From Laccaria trichodermophora (Eukaryota > Basidiomycota > Agaricomycetes > Agaricales > Hydnangiaceae), in the NCBI GenBank assembly GCA_018417955.1, contig JACTVC010000021.1, positions 682,001 to 746,000 of the forward strand: a DNA stretch of 64,000 nt, in the 5' to 3' direction. Each line of letters starts with the position of its first letter. Within the stretch, counting starts at the first letter, position 1. The position numbers and the translations under genes are program-made. Below the pieces are notes generated by a model. That model had not been told where the DNA came from, did not search any database, and was given only the letters and a program-made list of their open reading frames with translations. This document shows, one piece after another, positions 42,001-53,719 of the stretch.

Positions 42001-45000
42001 ATGGCATTGACATCAGATTCCCAACCACCCCCAAGTCGATCTCGTACATCTTCCACATCGACCTATTCATTCCCCCGCACCAGCTCACCTACAAAGGAGT
42101 CTACCTCCATCAAACCCACATCAAACGCAGTGAAACCAAACGCACATCCATACGCTATAAGAACGACATCTACCGGCGTACTTTCCCGTTCTTCTTCTTC
42201 ACCGCATCATCAAGTCCATAGTACTGCGCTTACGCAGCATCACTATGTACCGGCTACGCCTTCTTCAAGTGGTCAGGTGTCTCCGACAAAGTATAAGCCT
42301 CACAGAGAGAGTAGGCATAGATACAGTCGGAGCTTGACTTCTGAGGAACCCAAGTCTTTGCCTGTACCCCCTTCCAGATCCCCGTCTCCCTCACCCGTGT
42401 CCGGGGGTGCAGATGAAGAAGACGATAATACCCCGCGCATGCGTCCAAGAACTAAACGCGCTGATACCCTTCCTTCGTCTAGCATACCTGCCCTCGAATT
42501 ACCCGACGACCCCAAGACGTGGTCAGCGACACACCTAGCCACGTACCTCTCCTCTACTCTCCGCGGTGGGGAGGTTCCGACGCGTGAAATCGTTGCATTC
42601 GTTAAGGATAGACAGATGACGGGGAAGATTTTTTTGAGGTTGAATGAGGGTGATTTGGAGAGGTACGTGTTTTTCCTTTTTCTCTTTCTCTGTCTTTTTC
42701 ACTACACGATGCTAATGACGATTTGATTCGAATGAAGCTCCGAACTGCCGAAACCCCACCACACGCACCTCCTCTCCGCCTCACGCTCCCTCCGTCAAAA
42801 CGCCCTCCGAGGCCGGATATGGGGTGGCCATAACTTCCCACAACACGACGACTTTTCCTCCAACTCTGCCAATGTTGACGTGGGCAGGAGGAGCAGGAAC
42901 ACAAGCGTCGATTCTTCTTCTAATGCCAATGGGAACGGGAGAGTCAAAGGCATGATAGCCTCCCTCGAACGACCTCCAAGCTCAGAAGACGACGACGACT
43001 ACGCGGGGAGGAGATCAAGTTCACCGAACAAGAACCAACGCCATTCCACGACGACGGCTTATTCCCCTTCTAAAGAACCCGCTTCCCATTCTTATTCGTA
43101 TTCGTATTCGCCTAACAAGACGCAGCGCGCACTTCCTTCACGGGGGACCGTACATGATTTATTCTCCGTTCCCAGCCCTGGTGTTAGTGCTAGGGAAGAC
43201 ACACGAATGGAAGGAGGCGAAGAAACTATCAAATCACCATACCAACACCAAGCTCGGCTCTTGCCTTACCCGCCCCTACTTACGCCCGTGCACACCGGCT
43301 CTCCAAATTTAATGGATGCAGCGGGGTTGTATGAGCTCGGATATCGGCTCCCTCTCCATCCACCTCTATCGTCCCTTCCAACAGGATCGTCAAGTGCCAT
43401 TCCGATTCCCCTGGGCGTAGGCGGCCCAGGCCAACATGCGCGTCCGCTTCCTCTCCCACCGCATACCGGACAACACCTTCCCATAGAGTCCCTGAAGAGA
43501 GAGGGCGTAGCGACGACGGTGACGGTGTCTGATTCTGGGAGCGTGATACATCATCCTAGACCTAGGCCTGGTGTTGGTGTGGGTGTTGAGGGGTTGGTAG
43601 GGTATTTCGATGTTCCGAGTGATGACGTTCCTTCTTCGTCTGATAACCTTCATCACGCTGGTGCTGTTCCCAAGTTAGAAACAGAACCCGAAACTAGACC
43701 CGAAACTAGACCCGAACCAGAAACGGAAACAGAAACGGAGGGAGGGTACGACACCGCTCCTTCTCCATCTCTATCCCTAGGTGCGGACGAGGACGAATTG
43801 AGCATGAAGGACCTCCTCCTCACCCACCACCCTATAAAAGGGGCAGAGGCGTGGGAGTTGGAGTTGGGTGAGACTGTTAAGCGTGCTGGGTCTGCTGCTG
43901 GTGTTGGGGTTGTTAGAACGGGTAGGGGGCGGAACTTGGTTCGTGCGGGTGTTGGTGAGGGGAACGAGGGGGATGGAGAGAGAGGGAAGGAGAAGGAGAG
44001 CGCGAAAGACGAAGAAGAGAAATTGAATATAAACGCAAACGCAGACGAGGGGGAAAAGGAAAAGGAAAATGAAGACGTGGGAGACCTAGAAGAGAGGAAA
44101 CCGGATTTATGGAGTGTGTTTGATCTTGAGCCGCCTCGTAGTGGACGAGGAGCGTTAGTGGGGTCTGGGGATGCTTCTGCCATGGATCTGGGGGCGCACT
44201 CTGCCGTGGACTCACACTCTGCCGTGGACTCGCACCCCCTAGAGCCTCGAGAGGTCGAAGATCCTCCAGTTCCGGATTTGATCCCGCACACAACAGACCA
44301 AGATTCGACAGAACACGACCTCCTTGCAACACTCACGACCCGCCAAGAAGCTCTCGACCAACGTGAGCTTGCCCTGGCGACTCGACAGGCGAGGATGGAG
44401 GAGAGGTTTGCGGAGGTGCAGACGGCTGTTGGGTATCGTGAGGATGCGGTTGGGCGACGTGAGGAGGCTGTTGAAAGGAGGGAGCGAGAGGTGCAGGAAC
44501 GGGAGGGGGCGGTTGAGAGGAGGGAGGAGGTTGTTGGGAAGAGGGAGCGAGAGGTGGAGGAGAGAGAAGGGAAGGTCGGGGTTTTGGAGCAAGCGGTCAA
44601 CGAGCGGGAACGGGTGCTCCATCAGAGAGAATTTGAGCTTGAAGAACGTTCCAAGCGGGTTGAAGAGCTCCAGGAAACGCGTGATGCTCTTAATGCGTCC
44701 ACTTTGACGAATTCATGGCCCATTACCCTCCTCCGGTCCGTCGTTTTTCGTGTGCTTGGCGATAAGACGCCTTCCTTCCTCTTTTCCTCATCTATCCCCA
44801 GTTCCTCCTCCTCCTTCAACTCGAATGCTCCCACCACCACCACCCCTCAAAGAAGACCCAGACGCGACTGGGAAGCGCGACGCGATCTATACCTATCGAC
44901 AGGCGGACGCGGGAGTTACCTCATGCTCGTGGGCATTGGCGTGTGTGCCGTTGTGTTGAAGGTGCTTGTGAGGAGGTTGACTGGGTTTGGGATCTGGAGT

Positions 45001-45024
45001 TGGTTGAGGAGGAGGGGGAGGTAA
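42001..45024 (+). CDS. X-family protein, intact copy: SAM domain, coiled coil, C-terminal membrane anchor
   Basis: Two exons, 42001-42662 and 42738-45024, encode 982 aa; the intron has GTACGT, a GCTAATGAC branch site and AG. The ATG at 42001 is the first in frame and has a good context (AAACCATGG). Residues ~1-160 are Ser/Pro/Thr-rich. Residues ~165-250 look like a SAM domain (TWSATHLATYLSS, VAFVKDRQMTGKIFLRL, NEGDL), split by the intron. A long low-complexity region follows, rich in Ser, then Pro/Gly/Arg, then Glu. A near-continuous coiled coil spans ~740-870 (REEAVERREREVQERE). One hydrophobic segment (~946-966, YLMLVGIGVCAVVLKVLV) and a basic tail ending WSWLRRRGR suggest a tail-anchored protein. 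Function is unknown; SAM domains mediate protein or RNA binding. All other copies in the window are damaged. Confidence 0.82.
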
Positions 45025-45163
45025 CGTTGAACATGAGCTTTGAGCTTGTTGCTCGGTGCTTGAATGGCCGATTTTGGGCCTCTGGGAGATGCCTTGAACA
45101 GGAACAGGTTTATGACTTTTATGATCTTTACGACTTTTACGATCTGAGGCTGATGAGGAATTG

Positions 45164-45205
45164 AATAAATGAATGCTCGCGTATGCGAGCGTTTTGGGTT
45201 TTTTG
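45164..45205 (+). terminator. Poly(A) signal and hairpin at the X / Y tail-to-tail junction
   Basis: AATAAA at 45164-45169 is followed by a perfect 6-bp hairpin (GCTCGC GTAT GCGAGC, 45175-45190) and a T-rich run. The same block, more or less degraded, lies 3' of the X copies at 290, 14730, 31035, 36115, 48005 and 51530. It sits between convergent genes and may mark 3' ends of both transcripts. Rho-independent termination is not expected in fungi, so the role of the hairpin is inference. Confidence 0.5.
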
Positions 45206-45366
45206 TTCGTGTATATATCTGATCTAGTTACTTATACCTTATGTATCGTTTGAATCTTTGAACGGGGCTGAATGTTTGAAAGCGTCAACCAGCAGTTCCA
45301 GGTTCAATATGATCAGTTCCTTATTCCTTGTGTTACATGTGGCCAAATCTACAGGACCAGTACGTC

Positions 45367-46884
45367 TCAAGTCCTGACATGATATCCATTCCGATGGCAT
45401 ACAGCCCCTCAGACATTCACGTATCAATCAAAGCAATCTCATCTAGCAAACGGTAGATATCAAATACCCCGACAGAGGGAGGAAACCACTCACGCTTTGC
45501 CACAACTGCCAAAGAAAATCAATAACCATCTAGTAACCCAAAGGCAAATTGGAGACTCACAGCCTTTTTTACCCTTGGAATTAATCACCATGTATCCTGG
45601 CCAAGACACTGTTCCGACAAAGCGTCAACAATCTGGTGATTAAGCAGAAAAGGAAAGAACTACTGTTGTCGCTGGGGTAGTGCTTGAAGACGATAACTCC
45701 ATCCGTGTAGACGATCTCATCTCTGGTTATTGATAGAAAGGCGGGATCATATTTACTGGAGTCTGCGGTGGGATTATAGCATGAGAATCAGATTGTCTCA
45801 GGATCTGTTACTCACTGTAAGCACGAGTTACCTGAGCGCGTTTCGTGAATTTCGAATCTAGTGCATTTGAAAAGGCACGGTTTGTCACAGTTGCCGCGGT
45901 GTCTAGTGGATATCTGCCGAGAACTTTACTTGATGTAGGCTTAACCTTTTGATCCGTTGCTGTATTGGTGGTTGCATTGACAAGGGCTACGGGATTGCCT
46001 TGATCGCTACCCGGATAAGTGTCACCTTGGAAGGATATGACATCAGTGTCGTTCATGGCAGCATCACTATCCATCGCCTCGAACAGTTCCATGTCGTTGT
46101 AGAGTGCATGACCTGGCGTAACGAGGCCTTCAACGTTGGCGATATGTGCCTTCAAAGACCCAACAGTATGAGGGGGAGCGACGAACAGGGTGTTGATGCG
46201 TCCTAATGACATATCGCCTTCGTCAAAGGATGTCTTTGCCTTTTCGTCTCCATCACCTTCTGATGAGTAAAGGCGATAGTACACTGCAAAGCTAATAAGT
46301 GCATTATTTAGATAGGAGACGTCGCCAAGACGTACCGTAGTGGATATCAGTATCATCAGACCGTTCCGGGAGCTTCTCTGACAGGGTAATGTTTTTGGTC
46401 CTCTTCTCCGACTCGACAACTAGCGCGATCGGATCTTGTTCAGACAAGCCTGGCCCAGAAGGAGCAAAAAGAGAGAGGCGCGCAGAGTTTTCCATCGGTG
46501 CTGGGCTTGAGAGTGGTGTGAAGACAAGCGCCTTGTCGGGCTCGGAAAGGCCCTCGAATTTGCATAGGGAGCGCCTGATAGATGCTATCGTATGAGGAGG
46601 GGCAAAAGACTTCGTTGGCATGCGGCCAATGAAACGGTCGTTGTGGTAGAGGGGGCGATTTGATTCAAATGCGCCTAGTTTGGTGTATAGACGGTAGTAC
46701 ACTGCATGAGTAAATTAAGCTATTGAAGCCAGGAGTGGAGAGGCTTCCGGGATTAGGGCGCACCATAGTTAGGACCCATCCTTTTCGTTGACCTTCCATC
46801 TTTAGATGCTAGATCTGTACCCCCTTTGCCGTCTAAAGAGCCGGTGGAGATGGACGTATGATCGCGACCAGGAAGAGTAGACAT
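45367..46884 (-). CDS. Y-family protein, copy 4 (intact; canonical GT donor in intron 2)
   Basis: Exons 46884-46764, 46701-46336, 46283-45816, 45762-45664, 45608-45561, 45505-45494 and 45407-45367 join in phase to 384 aa. The two repeats are VYYRLYTKLGAF / FAPPHTIASIR and VYYRLYSSEGD / VAPPHTVGSLK. Exon 4 gives FLSITRDEIVYTDGV and exon 5 GYMVINSKGKKG. Unlike the other copies, intron 2 starts G|GTACGT rather than GCAAGT. Exon 6 is the 12-nt microexon. The last exon is shorter than in copy 1 (stop TGA 45367-45369), and its exact 3' splice site is inferred from paralogues. It is convergent with the intact X gene. The function is unknown to me. Confidence 0.75.
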
Positions 46885-47480
46885 TGCTGTTTCCAACGAG
46901 AAGCTGTCGAAATGTTAGCAAGATGGACGATTGAAGGAAAGAGTTATCGGGCATGCATTCATCCACGAGGCATTGGCGCTTATGCATCAACCGTCACCTT
47001 ACTGCCAGACCACGTAATGTGTTCTCAAGTTGAACGAGAAGCTCCGCCTTCTGAATCCGTCCATGGCCATCCAGCTGGCGCATGCACTGGCCTCTCAAGC
47101 TTTCAACTTTGCCAGTGCCTGGAAAAAGTACGAAGAGCGTCGGAGTGCGAGTTCATGTGGGTCGACGAACACCTGGGGAGAGATTGGGGAGAGAGGTGGG
47201 TTGATGATACAGTTCTGGTGAGGAATTTCAAATGTCAATAGAGGGTTCCCGGCCGAACGCTCAGTGGATGAATTTCCAATCAATTCCAGATCAATTCTCA
47301 TATTCTACCCGGACCAACACCTACAGCAACGAAGATCGTCTACACAGGTCCCAATAGTCCCCACTCTCGCAAGTATTTGCTATCTGATAATACGGTCGCC
47401 AAATTCGCTTACAACACGACACCACCTTTAGTGAATACATTCCCCCAGGCATATCTGACTTACTTCTACCTCACAAATAT
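46857..47480. repeat. Near-identical duplicated upstream segment (copy a)
   Basis: Matches 49653-50275 at an offset of about 2796, with only a few differences (for example CCACGTAATGTGTTC versus CCAGGGTGTTC near 47011). It covers the start codon region of Y copy 4 and ~600 bp upstream, ending in a Z-like 5' fragment (ATCGTCTACACAGGTCCC). Open frames on the plus strand here are by-products of the duplication. Confidence 0.8.
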
Positions 47481-47882
47481 ACCGCCGAAAGAGGTCCACG
47501 GCGAAAAGGTCTTTTCCACATCATGACGGGTGATGCTTGGCTTGAAGCCCCCAAGGCGCCCACTTCGCCGAATTTATGGCCCATTAACCTCCTCCGGTCC
47601 GTTGTCTTTCGTGTATTAGGCGACAAGACGCCTTCCTTCCTCTTTTCCTCCTCTAATTCGAGCTCTTCTCCTTCCTCCTCCTGCTCCAACCCAAATGCTC
47701 CCACCACCACCACCCCTCAAAGAAGACCCAGACGTGACTGGGAAGCGCGACGCGATTTGTACCTATCGACAGGCGGACGCGGGAGTGACCTCGTGCTCGT
47801 GGGGATTGGCGTGTGTGCCGTTGTGTTGAAGGTGCTTGTGAGGAGGTTGACTGGGGTTGGGATTTGGAGGAGCAGGCGGTAG
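47481..47882 (+). pseudogene. X-family C-terminal fragment behind a Z scrap, copy 6
   Basis: 47481-47527 is a Z-family 5' scrap (CCGCCGAAAGAGGTCCACGG). It joins directly to the X C-terminus: a 119-codon frame with WPINLLRSVVFRVLGD, a poly-Ser run, RRPRRDWEARRDLYLS and the membrane segment LVLVGIGVCAVVLKVLV. The frame ends at 47882, slightly short of the usual WSWLRRR. The coiled coil and everything upstream are missing. Confidence 0.7.
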
Positions 47883-48200
47883 CGTTGACCTTTGAGGGCT
47901 GGAGATACTTTTCAGTCTTATGACTTTTATGACCTTAACGACTTTCTTCACGATCTCTTTTTGATTGACGCTGACGAGGAATTGAATAAATGAACGCATG
48001 TGTATACGAGCGTTTTGGTTTTTTTGTTCGTGTATATATCTTATCTGATCCAGTTACTTATACCTTACGTATGTATTATTTGAATCTTTGAACAGGACTG
48101 AATGTTTGATAGCGTCAACCGTCAGCCATTGTAGTTTGCGCGATGTCTGCTTGGTTTTTCATAATCAGTTCCTCGTTTCTTGTGTTACATGTTAACAGAT

Positions 48201-49680
48201 CTACGGTACTAATACATCGACCCCTTCTGAGCCTAAATCCTGACATATCCCATTCCGAAGGCATACATTCTCTCCAAAGTTTAAATGAATTCAAGACGAT
48301 CTGGCAAACGGTGGATATCAAATACCCCGACAGAGAGAGGGACCACTCACCCACATACACAACTGCCAAAGAAAATCAACAACCACCTAGTGACCCAAAG
48401 GTAAATTGGGACTCACAGCCTTTGTCACCCTTGGAATTGATCACCATGTATACTGGAAAAGTATCTATTCCGAAAAAGCGTCAACAAACAGGTGATGAAG
48501 CAGAAAAGGAAAGAAATACCGTCGTCGTCAATGAAGTTCTTAAAGATTTTGACTCCATCTGTGTAAACAATCTCATCTTTGGTTGTTGATAGCCAGGCGG
48601 AATCATATTTATTGTAGTCTGCGGTGGGATTATAGCATGAGAATCAGATTGTCTGAGGATCTGTTACTCACCTAACGTCTTAGTCGACCGAGCACGTTTT
48701 GTGAATCTTGAATCTGGTCCATCTGAAAAGGCACGGTTTGTTGCCGCGGTGTCTAGTGGATATCTGCCAAGAACTTTACCATTGGTGGTTGCATTGACAA
48801 GGGCTACGGGATTGCCTTGATCGCTACCCAGATAGGCATCACCTTGAAAGGATATAACATCAGTGTCGTTCATGGCGGCGTCACTATCCGTGTCTTTGAA
48901 GAGTTCCATATCCTTGTAGAGTGCATGACCCGGCACTACAAGGCCTTCAGCTTTTGCGATGCATGCTTTCAAAGACCCAGCGGTATGAGGGGGAGCGATG
49001 AAGGCGGCGTTGATGCGCCCTAACGACATGTCATTCTCGTCAAAAGACGTCTTTGCCTCTTTATCTCCTCTTCCCCCTGATAAGTAGACGCGATAGTATA
49101 CTGTAAAGCTGATAAGTGTACTATATGAGTAAGAGACATTGGCAAAACTTGCCGTAATGGATATCGGTATCATCAGACCGTTCCGGAAGTTTCTCTGATT
49201 GCGAGAACTCCTTGGTCCTCTTCTCCGAATTGACAACCAACACGATCGGATTTAGTTCGGACAGGCCTGGCCCAGAAGGAGTGAACAAAGAGAGGCGGGC
49301 AGAGTCTTCTTCGGGTGCTGTGCTTGAGAGCGATGTGAAGAGCAGCGCCTTGTCAGGCTCCGAAAGATGCTCAAGTCCGCACAGCGACAGCTTGATAGAC
49401 GCCACGGTATGAGGAGGGGCAAAAGATTTCGTTGGAATGCGGCCAATAAAACGGTCGTTGTGGTAGAGTGGGTGAGTTGATTCGAATACACCAAGTGTGG
49501 TGTATAGACGGTAATATACTGCACGAGTAGATTAGGCCAGCAGTAGTAGAGTTATCGGGATAGCGGCGTACCATAACTAGTCGTTGACCTTCCATCTTTG
49601 GATGCTGGATCTGTACCCCCTTTGCCGTCTAAAGAACGAGTGGAGCTGGACGTATGATCGCGACCAGGAAGAGTAGACAT
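48201..49680 (-). CDS. Y-family protein, copy 5 (intact, GC donor in intron 2)
   Basis: Exons 49680-49572, 49518-49153, 49100-48672, 48618-48520, 48464-48417, 48362-48351 and 48271-48201 join in phase to 377 aa. Exons 2, 4, 5 and 6 have the same lengths (366, 99, 48, 12 nt) as in copies 1 and 4; exon 3 is 33-39 nt shorter (a lost Asn/Thr-rich piece before GKVLGRYPLDT). Repeats: VYYRLYTTLGVF / FAPPHTVASIK and VYYRVYLSGGRG / IAPPHTAGSLK; C-terminal part WLSTTKDEIVYTDGV and VYMVINSKGDKG. The stop is TAG at 48201-48203. It is convergent with the X fragment at 47523. The upstream 600 bp are shared almost identically with copy 4. Confidence 0.75.
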
Positions 49681-50275
49681 TGCTGTTTCCAACGAGAAGC
49701 TGTCGAAATGTTAGCAAGATGGACGATTGAAGGAAAGAGTTATCGGGCATGCATTCATCCACGAGGCATTGGCGCTTATGCATCAACCGTCACCTTACTG
49801 CCAGACCAGGGTGTTCTCAAGTTGAACGAGAAGCTCCGCCTTCTGAATCCGTCCATGGCCATCCAGCTGGCGCATGCACTGGCCTCTCAAGCTTTCAACT
49901 TTGCCAGTGCCTGGAAAAAGTACGAAGAGCGTCGGAGTGCGAGTTCATGTGGGTCGACGAACACCTGGGGAGAGATTGGGAAGAGAGGTGGGTTGATGAT
50001 ACAGTTCTGGTGAGGAATTTCAAATGTAAATAGAGGGTTCCCGAACACTTGCCAGATGAACATTGAATCTCAATTGAATCTCCAATCAATTCCAAATCAA
50101 TTCTCATACTCTACCCGGACCAGCACCTACAGCAACGAAGATCGTCTACACAGGTCCCAATAGTCCGCACTCTCGCAAGTATTTGCTATCTGATAATACG
50201 GTCGCCAAATTCGCTTACAACACGACACCACGTTTAGTGAATACATTCCCCCAGGCACATCCGAGATGATCTGAC
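49653..50275. repeat. Near-identical duplicated upstream segment (copy b)
   Basis: Partner of 46857-47480. The high identity, compared with the much greater divergence of neighbouring X and Y coding parts, points to recent duplication or gene conversion of just this segment. Confidence 0.8.
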
Positions 50276-50800
50276 TGACTTCTACCTAGCTCACAAAACA
50301 TACCGCCGAAAGAAGTCCACGGCGAAAAAGTCTTTTCCACATCATGACGGCGAAGTTTCAACTGGATACCCCTCCCCTATGGCTTCGTCCGAATTTCTCC
50401 TTATCCATTCCCTTGCAATGAAGTTCTCGTCGATCTCAAAGAACCATTTATGTGTGTGGATATTACATCTTGTTCGGACTCTCACCTCACGAATGTTCAG
50501 GCATTGGATGAGACTCTGCTCAATGATGAAAAGCTCGCCATCTGGTTGCACTGCAACTGTAAGTAGTCCAATAATTCGGGATGGGAATTTCAGGATGGCG
50601 TTACTTCACACTGTTCGCGGAGCCTCAGGGAGTGGCTCTATTAGAAGTTATTAAACTCACTTGTCAACGGATTGTTCGGGACAGGCAAGGACCGGCTGTT
50701 CGACGAACACTTTGACTACGCTCTCGAACTTGCAAATCAAGGTGTGTTTCACGCCAACCAAGTCTTGTTTATTGTCGTAACCTTATCATATGCTGTTTAA
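50276..50800 (+). pseudogene. Z-family 5' fragment, copy 3
   Basis: Plus-strand homologue of the 5' part of the Z copies (compare 28650-28380 and 6130-5640 on the minus strand). It includes ATGGCTTCGTCCGAATTTCTCC, the exon-intron-exon stretch around TGTGTGTGG/CATTGGATGAGACTCTGCTC, and GTTCGCGGAGCCTCAGGGAG. It has frame changes and ends at 50800, where an X fragment begins. Confidence 0.6.
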
Positions 50801-51382
50801 AGGAGGGACGTGGTTGAAAGGAGGGAGAAAGAGGTGTAGGAACGGGAGGGGGCGGTTGAGAGGAGGGAGGAGGCTGTTGGGAAGAGGGAGCGAGAGGTGG
50901 AGGAGAGGGAAGGGAAGGTCGGGGTTTTGGAGCAAGCAGTTCACGAGCGGGAACGGGTACTCGATCAGAGAGCACGCGAGCTTGAAGAACGTTCCAAGCG
51001 GGTTCAAGAGCTCGACAAAACGCGTGATGCTCGGCTTGATGCTCCCAACGCGCCCACTTCGTCGAATTTATGGCCCATTAACCTCCTCCGGTCCGTTGCC
51101 TTTCGTGTATTAGGCGACAAGATGCCTTCCTTCCTCTTTTCCTCAACCATCCCCAGTTCCTCCTCCTCCTCCTTCAACTCGAATGCTCCCACCACCACCA
51201 CCCCTCAAAGAAGACCCAGACACGACTGGGAAGCCCGACGCAATGTGTACCTATCGACAGGCGGACGGGGGAGTTACCTCGTGCTCGTGGGTATTGGTGT
51301 GTGCGCTGTTGTGGTGAAGGTGCTTGTGAGGAGGTTGACTGGGGTTGGGATTTGGAGTTGGTTGAGGAGGAGGGGGAGGTAG
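50801..51382 (+). pseudogene. X-family C-terminal fragment, copy 7 (coiled coil and membrane anchor)
   Basis: From about 50801 the sequence matches the X coiled coil. A 161-codon frame (50897-51382) carries the last heptads (REGKVGVLEQAVHERERVL), WPINLLRSVAFRVLGD, a poly-Ser stretch, the membrane segment (YLVLVGIGVCAVVVKVLV) and the complete terminus WSWLRRRGR. The 5' three quarters of the gene are missing. The C-terminal reading frame is clean, so a short membrane protein could still be produced, but no promoter is evident. Confidence 0.7.
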
Positions 51383-51689
51383 CGTTGAACATGAGCTTTG
51401 AGCTTATTGCTCGTTGCTTCAATGGCCGATTTTGGACCTCTGGGAGATGCCTTCACAGGAACAGGTTCATGACTTTTATGATTTTTACGACTTTTATGAT
51501 CTGAGGCTGATGAGGAATTCAATAAATGAATGCTCGCGTATACGAGCGTTTTGGGTTTTTTGTTCGTGTATATCTCTTACTTATACCTTATGTATCATTT
51601 GAATCTTGGAACAGGACTGAATGTTTGAAAGCATCAACGGTCGACAGTTGCTGGCTCGGTTTTCATGATCAGTTCCTCGTTCGTTGTGT

Positions 51690-53193
51690 AACATATGAAC
51701 AGATCTATGGTACCGGTACGTCGACTCCTTCTGAGCTCAAGTCCTGACAATCCATTCCGAAAGCATACACCCCCTCAGATATTCACGAATCAATCAAAGC
51801 AATGTCATCTAGCAAACGGTGGATATCAAATACTCTGACAGATGGAGGAGACCACTCACTAAGTCGCACAACTGCCAAAGAAAATCAACAACCACTTAGT
51901 GACCCTAAGGCCAATTGGGACTCACAGCCTTTTTCACCCATGGAATTAATTACCATGTACCCTGGATAACTCGCTGTTACGACAAAGTGTCAACAAATGG
52001 GTGACGAAGCAAAAAAGAAAAGAAATACTGTTGTCACGGGAGAACCCCCTGGAGACCGTGACTCCGTCAGTGTAAACGATCTCATCGTAGGTTATTGATA
52101 GCCAGGCGGAATCATATCTATTGTAGTCTGCGGCAGGATACTATAGGATGAGAATCGGAGTATCTCAGGGACTGTTACTCACCGCTAGTATAAAGTGACC
52201 GAGCGCGTTTCGTGAATTTCGGATCTGGTCCATCTGAAAGGGCACGGCTTGTAGCCGCAGTGTCTAGTGATAATCACTGAGAACTTTACCTGTCTTTGCG
52301 GTTGCATTGACAAGGGCTACGGGATCACCTTCATCGCTACCTGGATAAATGTCGCTTTGGAAGGATATGACATCGCTGTCGCTCATAGCAGCATCACTAA
52401 TTATGTCTTGAAAGAGTTCCATGTCCTTGTAGAGTCGATGACCCGGTGTTACGAGGTCTTCAACTTCTGCGATACGCGCTTTTAGAGACCCAGCAGTGTG
52501 AGGGGGGGCGATGAAGAGGGTGTCGATACGTCCTAACGAAGTATCACTTTCGTCAAAAGACGTCTTTGCCTCTTTATCTCCTCTTCCCCATGATAAGTAG
52601 ACGCGATAGTATACTGTAAAGCTGATGAGTGCACTATATGAGTAAGAGACGTTGGCAGAACTTGCCGTAACGGATATCGGTATCATCAGACCGTTCCGGA
52701 AGTTTCTCTGATTGCGAGACCTCCTTGGTCCTCTTCTCCGACTTGACAACCAATGCGATCGGATCTAGTTCGGATAGACCTCGTCCAGAAGGAGCGAACA
52801 AAGAGAGGCGGGCAGAGTCTTCTTCGGGTGCTGGGCTTGAGAGCGATGTGAAGAGCAGCGCCTTGTCAGGCTCCGAAAGATGCTCAAGTCCGCACAGCGA
52901 CAGCTTGATAGACGCCACGGTATGAGGAGGGGCAAAAGATTTCGTTGGAATGCGGCCAAGGAAACGGTCGTTGTGGTAGAGTGGGTGAGTTGATTCGAAT
53001 GCACCAAGTGTGGTGTATAGGCGGTAATATACTGCACGAGTAGATTAGGCCAGCAGTAGCAGAGTTATCGGGATAGCGGCGTACCATAACTAGTAGAACC
53101 TGTCCTTTTCGTCGACTTTCCTCCTTTCACTATTAATTCTGTACCCCCTTTACCATCTAAAGACGTTTGATCACGAAGAGGCAGAGTAGACAT
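51690..53193 (-). pseudogene. Y-family copy 6, single frameshift
   Basis: ATG at 53191-53193 (MSTLPLRDQTSLDGKGG). Exons 2 and 3 are open with the usual repeats (YYRLYTTLGAF; YYRVYLSWGRG), and intron 2 has the GC donor. Near 52275 one base is missing compared with copies 1 and 5 (GTGATTATCACTAG for GGCAGATATCCACTAG), so exon 3 ends early at DYH-stop. Beyond it, exon 4 (WLSITYDEIVYTDGV) and the small exons are still recognisable to about 51690. It is otherwise close to intact and so was recently inactivated. Confidence 0.7.
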
Positions 53194-53719
53194 CGCCGTC
53201 TTCAACCAGAACCGCCAATTTAACAAGATGCGATGGGAGGAAACACTTATCGGAGACGCCTTCATCATGCGCCCATCCACGAGGCATTGGCGCTTAAGCA
53301 TCAACCGTTATCTCGGTGCCAGTGCTCTCGAATTGAACGAGCTCAACCTCTTACATTTCCCCATTGCTGAGAAAAGTACGAAGACTCGTCGAAGAGCGGC
53401 AGAGCGCGAGCTCGTGCGGATTGACGAACACCTGGGGGAGAAGTGGAAATGAGATCGCTCTGGTGGTGGGATGGGAGGAAGAGAGGAGAGTGGTCAATAA
53501 GGAAGCCGTGAGGAGCCTGATTGGCAACTAGTACTGTCAGCTTGTAAGTTGAATTCCCGAATACTTGGACAAACCCCAATCCTCTGTTATCAATTACAGT
53601 GCCACACCCTTATACTATTCTGATGGTGTAAAATATGAAAAGCGCGTTTGAGTGCGGGAATGACGAAAATTTCATGGCTGTTATGTAAACGGGCCTTGCG
53701 AACCTTACGATGTTCATTA
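53194..53719. other. Upstream region of Y6 / X8, no gene
   Basis: The left part (53194-53460) is related to the region upstream of the other Y copies. The remainder shows no coding features. Confidence 0.35.

Noticed and set aside
45175..45205. Bacterial rho-independent terminator suggesting bacterial origin
   Set aside because: The surrounding genes have eukaryotic introns and an AATAAA signal; the hairpin is reported only as a conserved 3' element.
49654..50033. 119- and 94-codon plus frames upstream of Y5 (also at 46858-47241)
   Set aside because: Preserved only because the whole segment is a recent duplicate; they overlap the Y start on the opposite strand and lack recognisable features.
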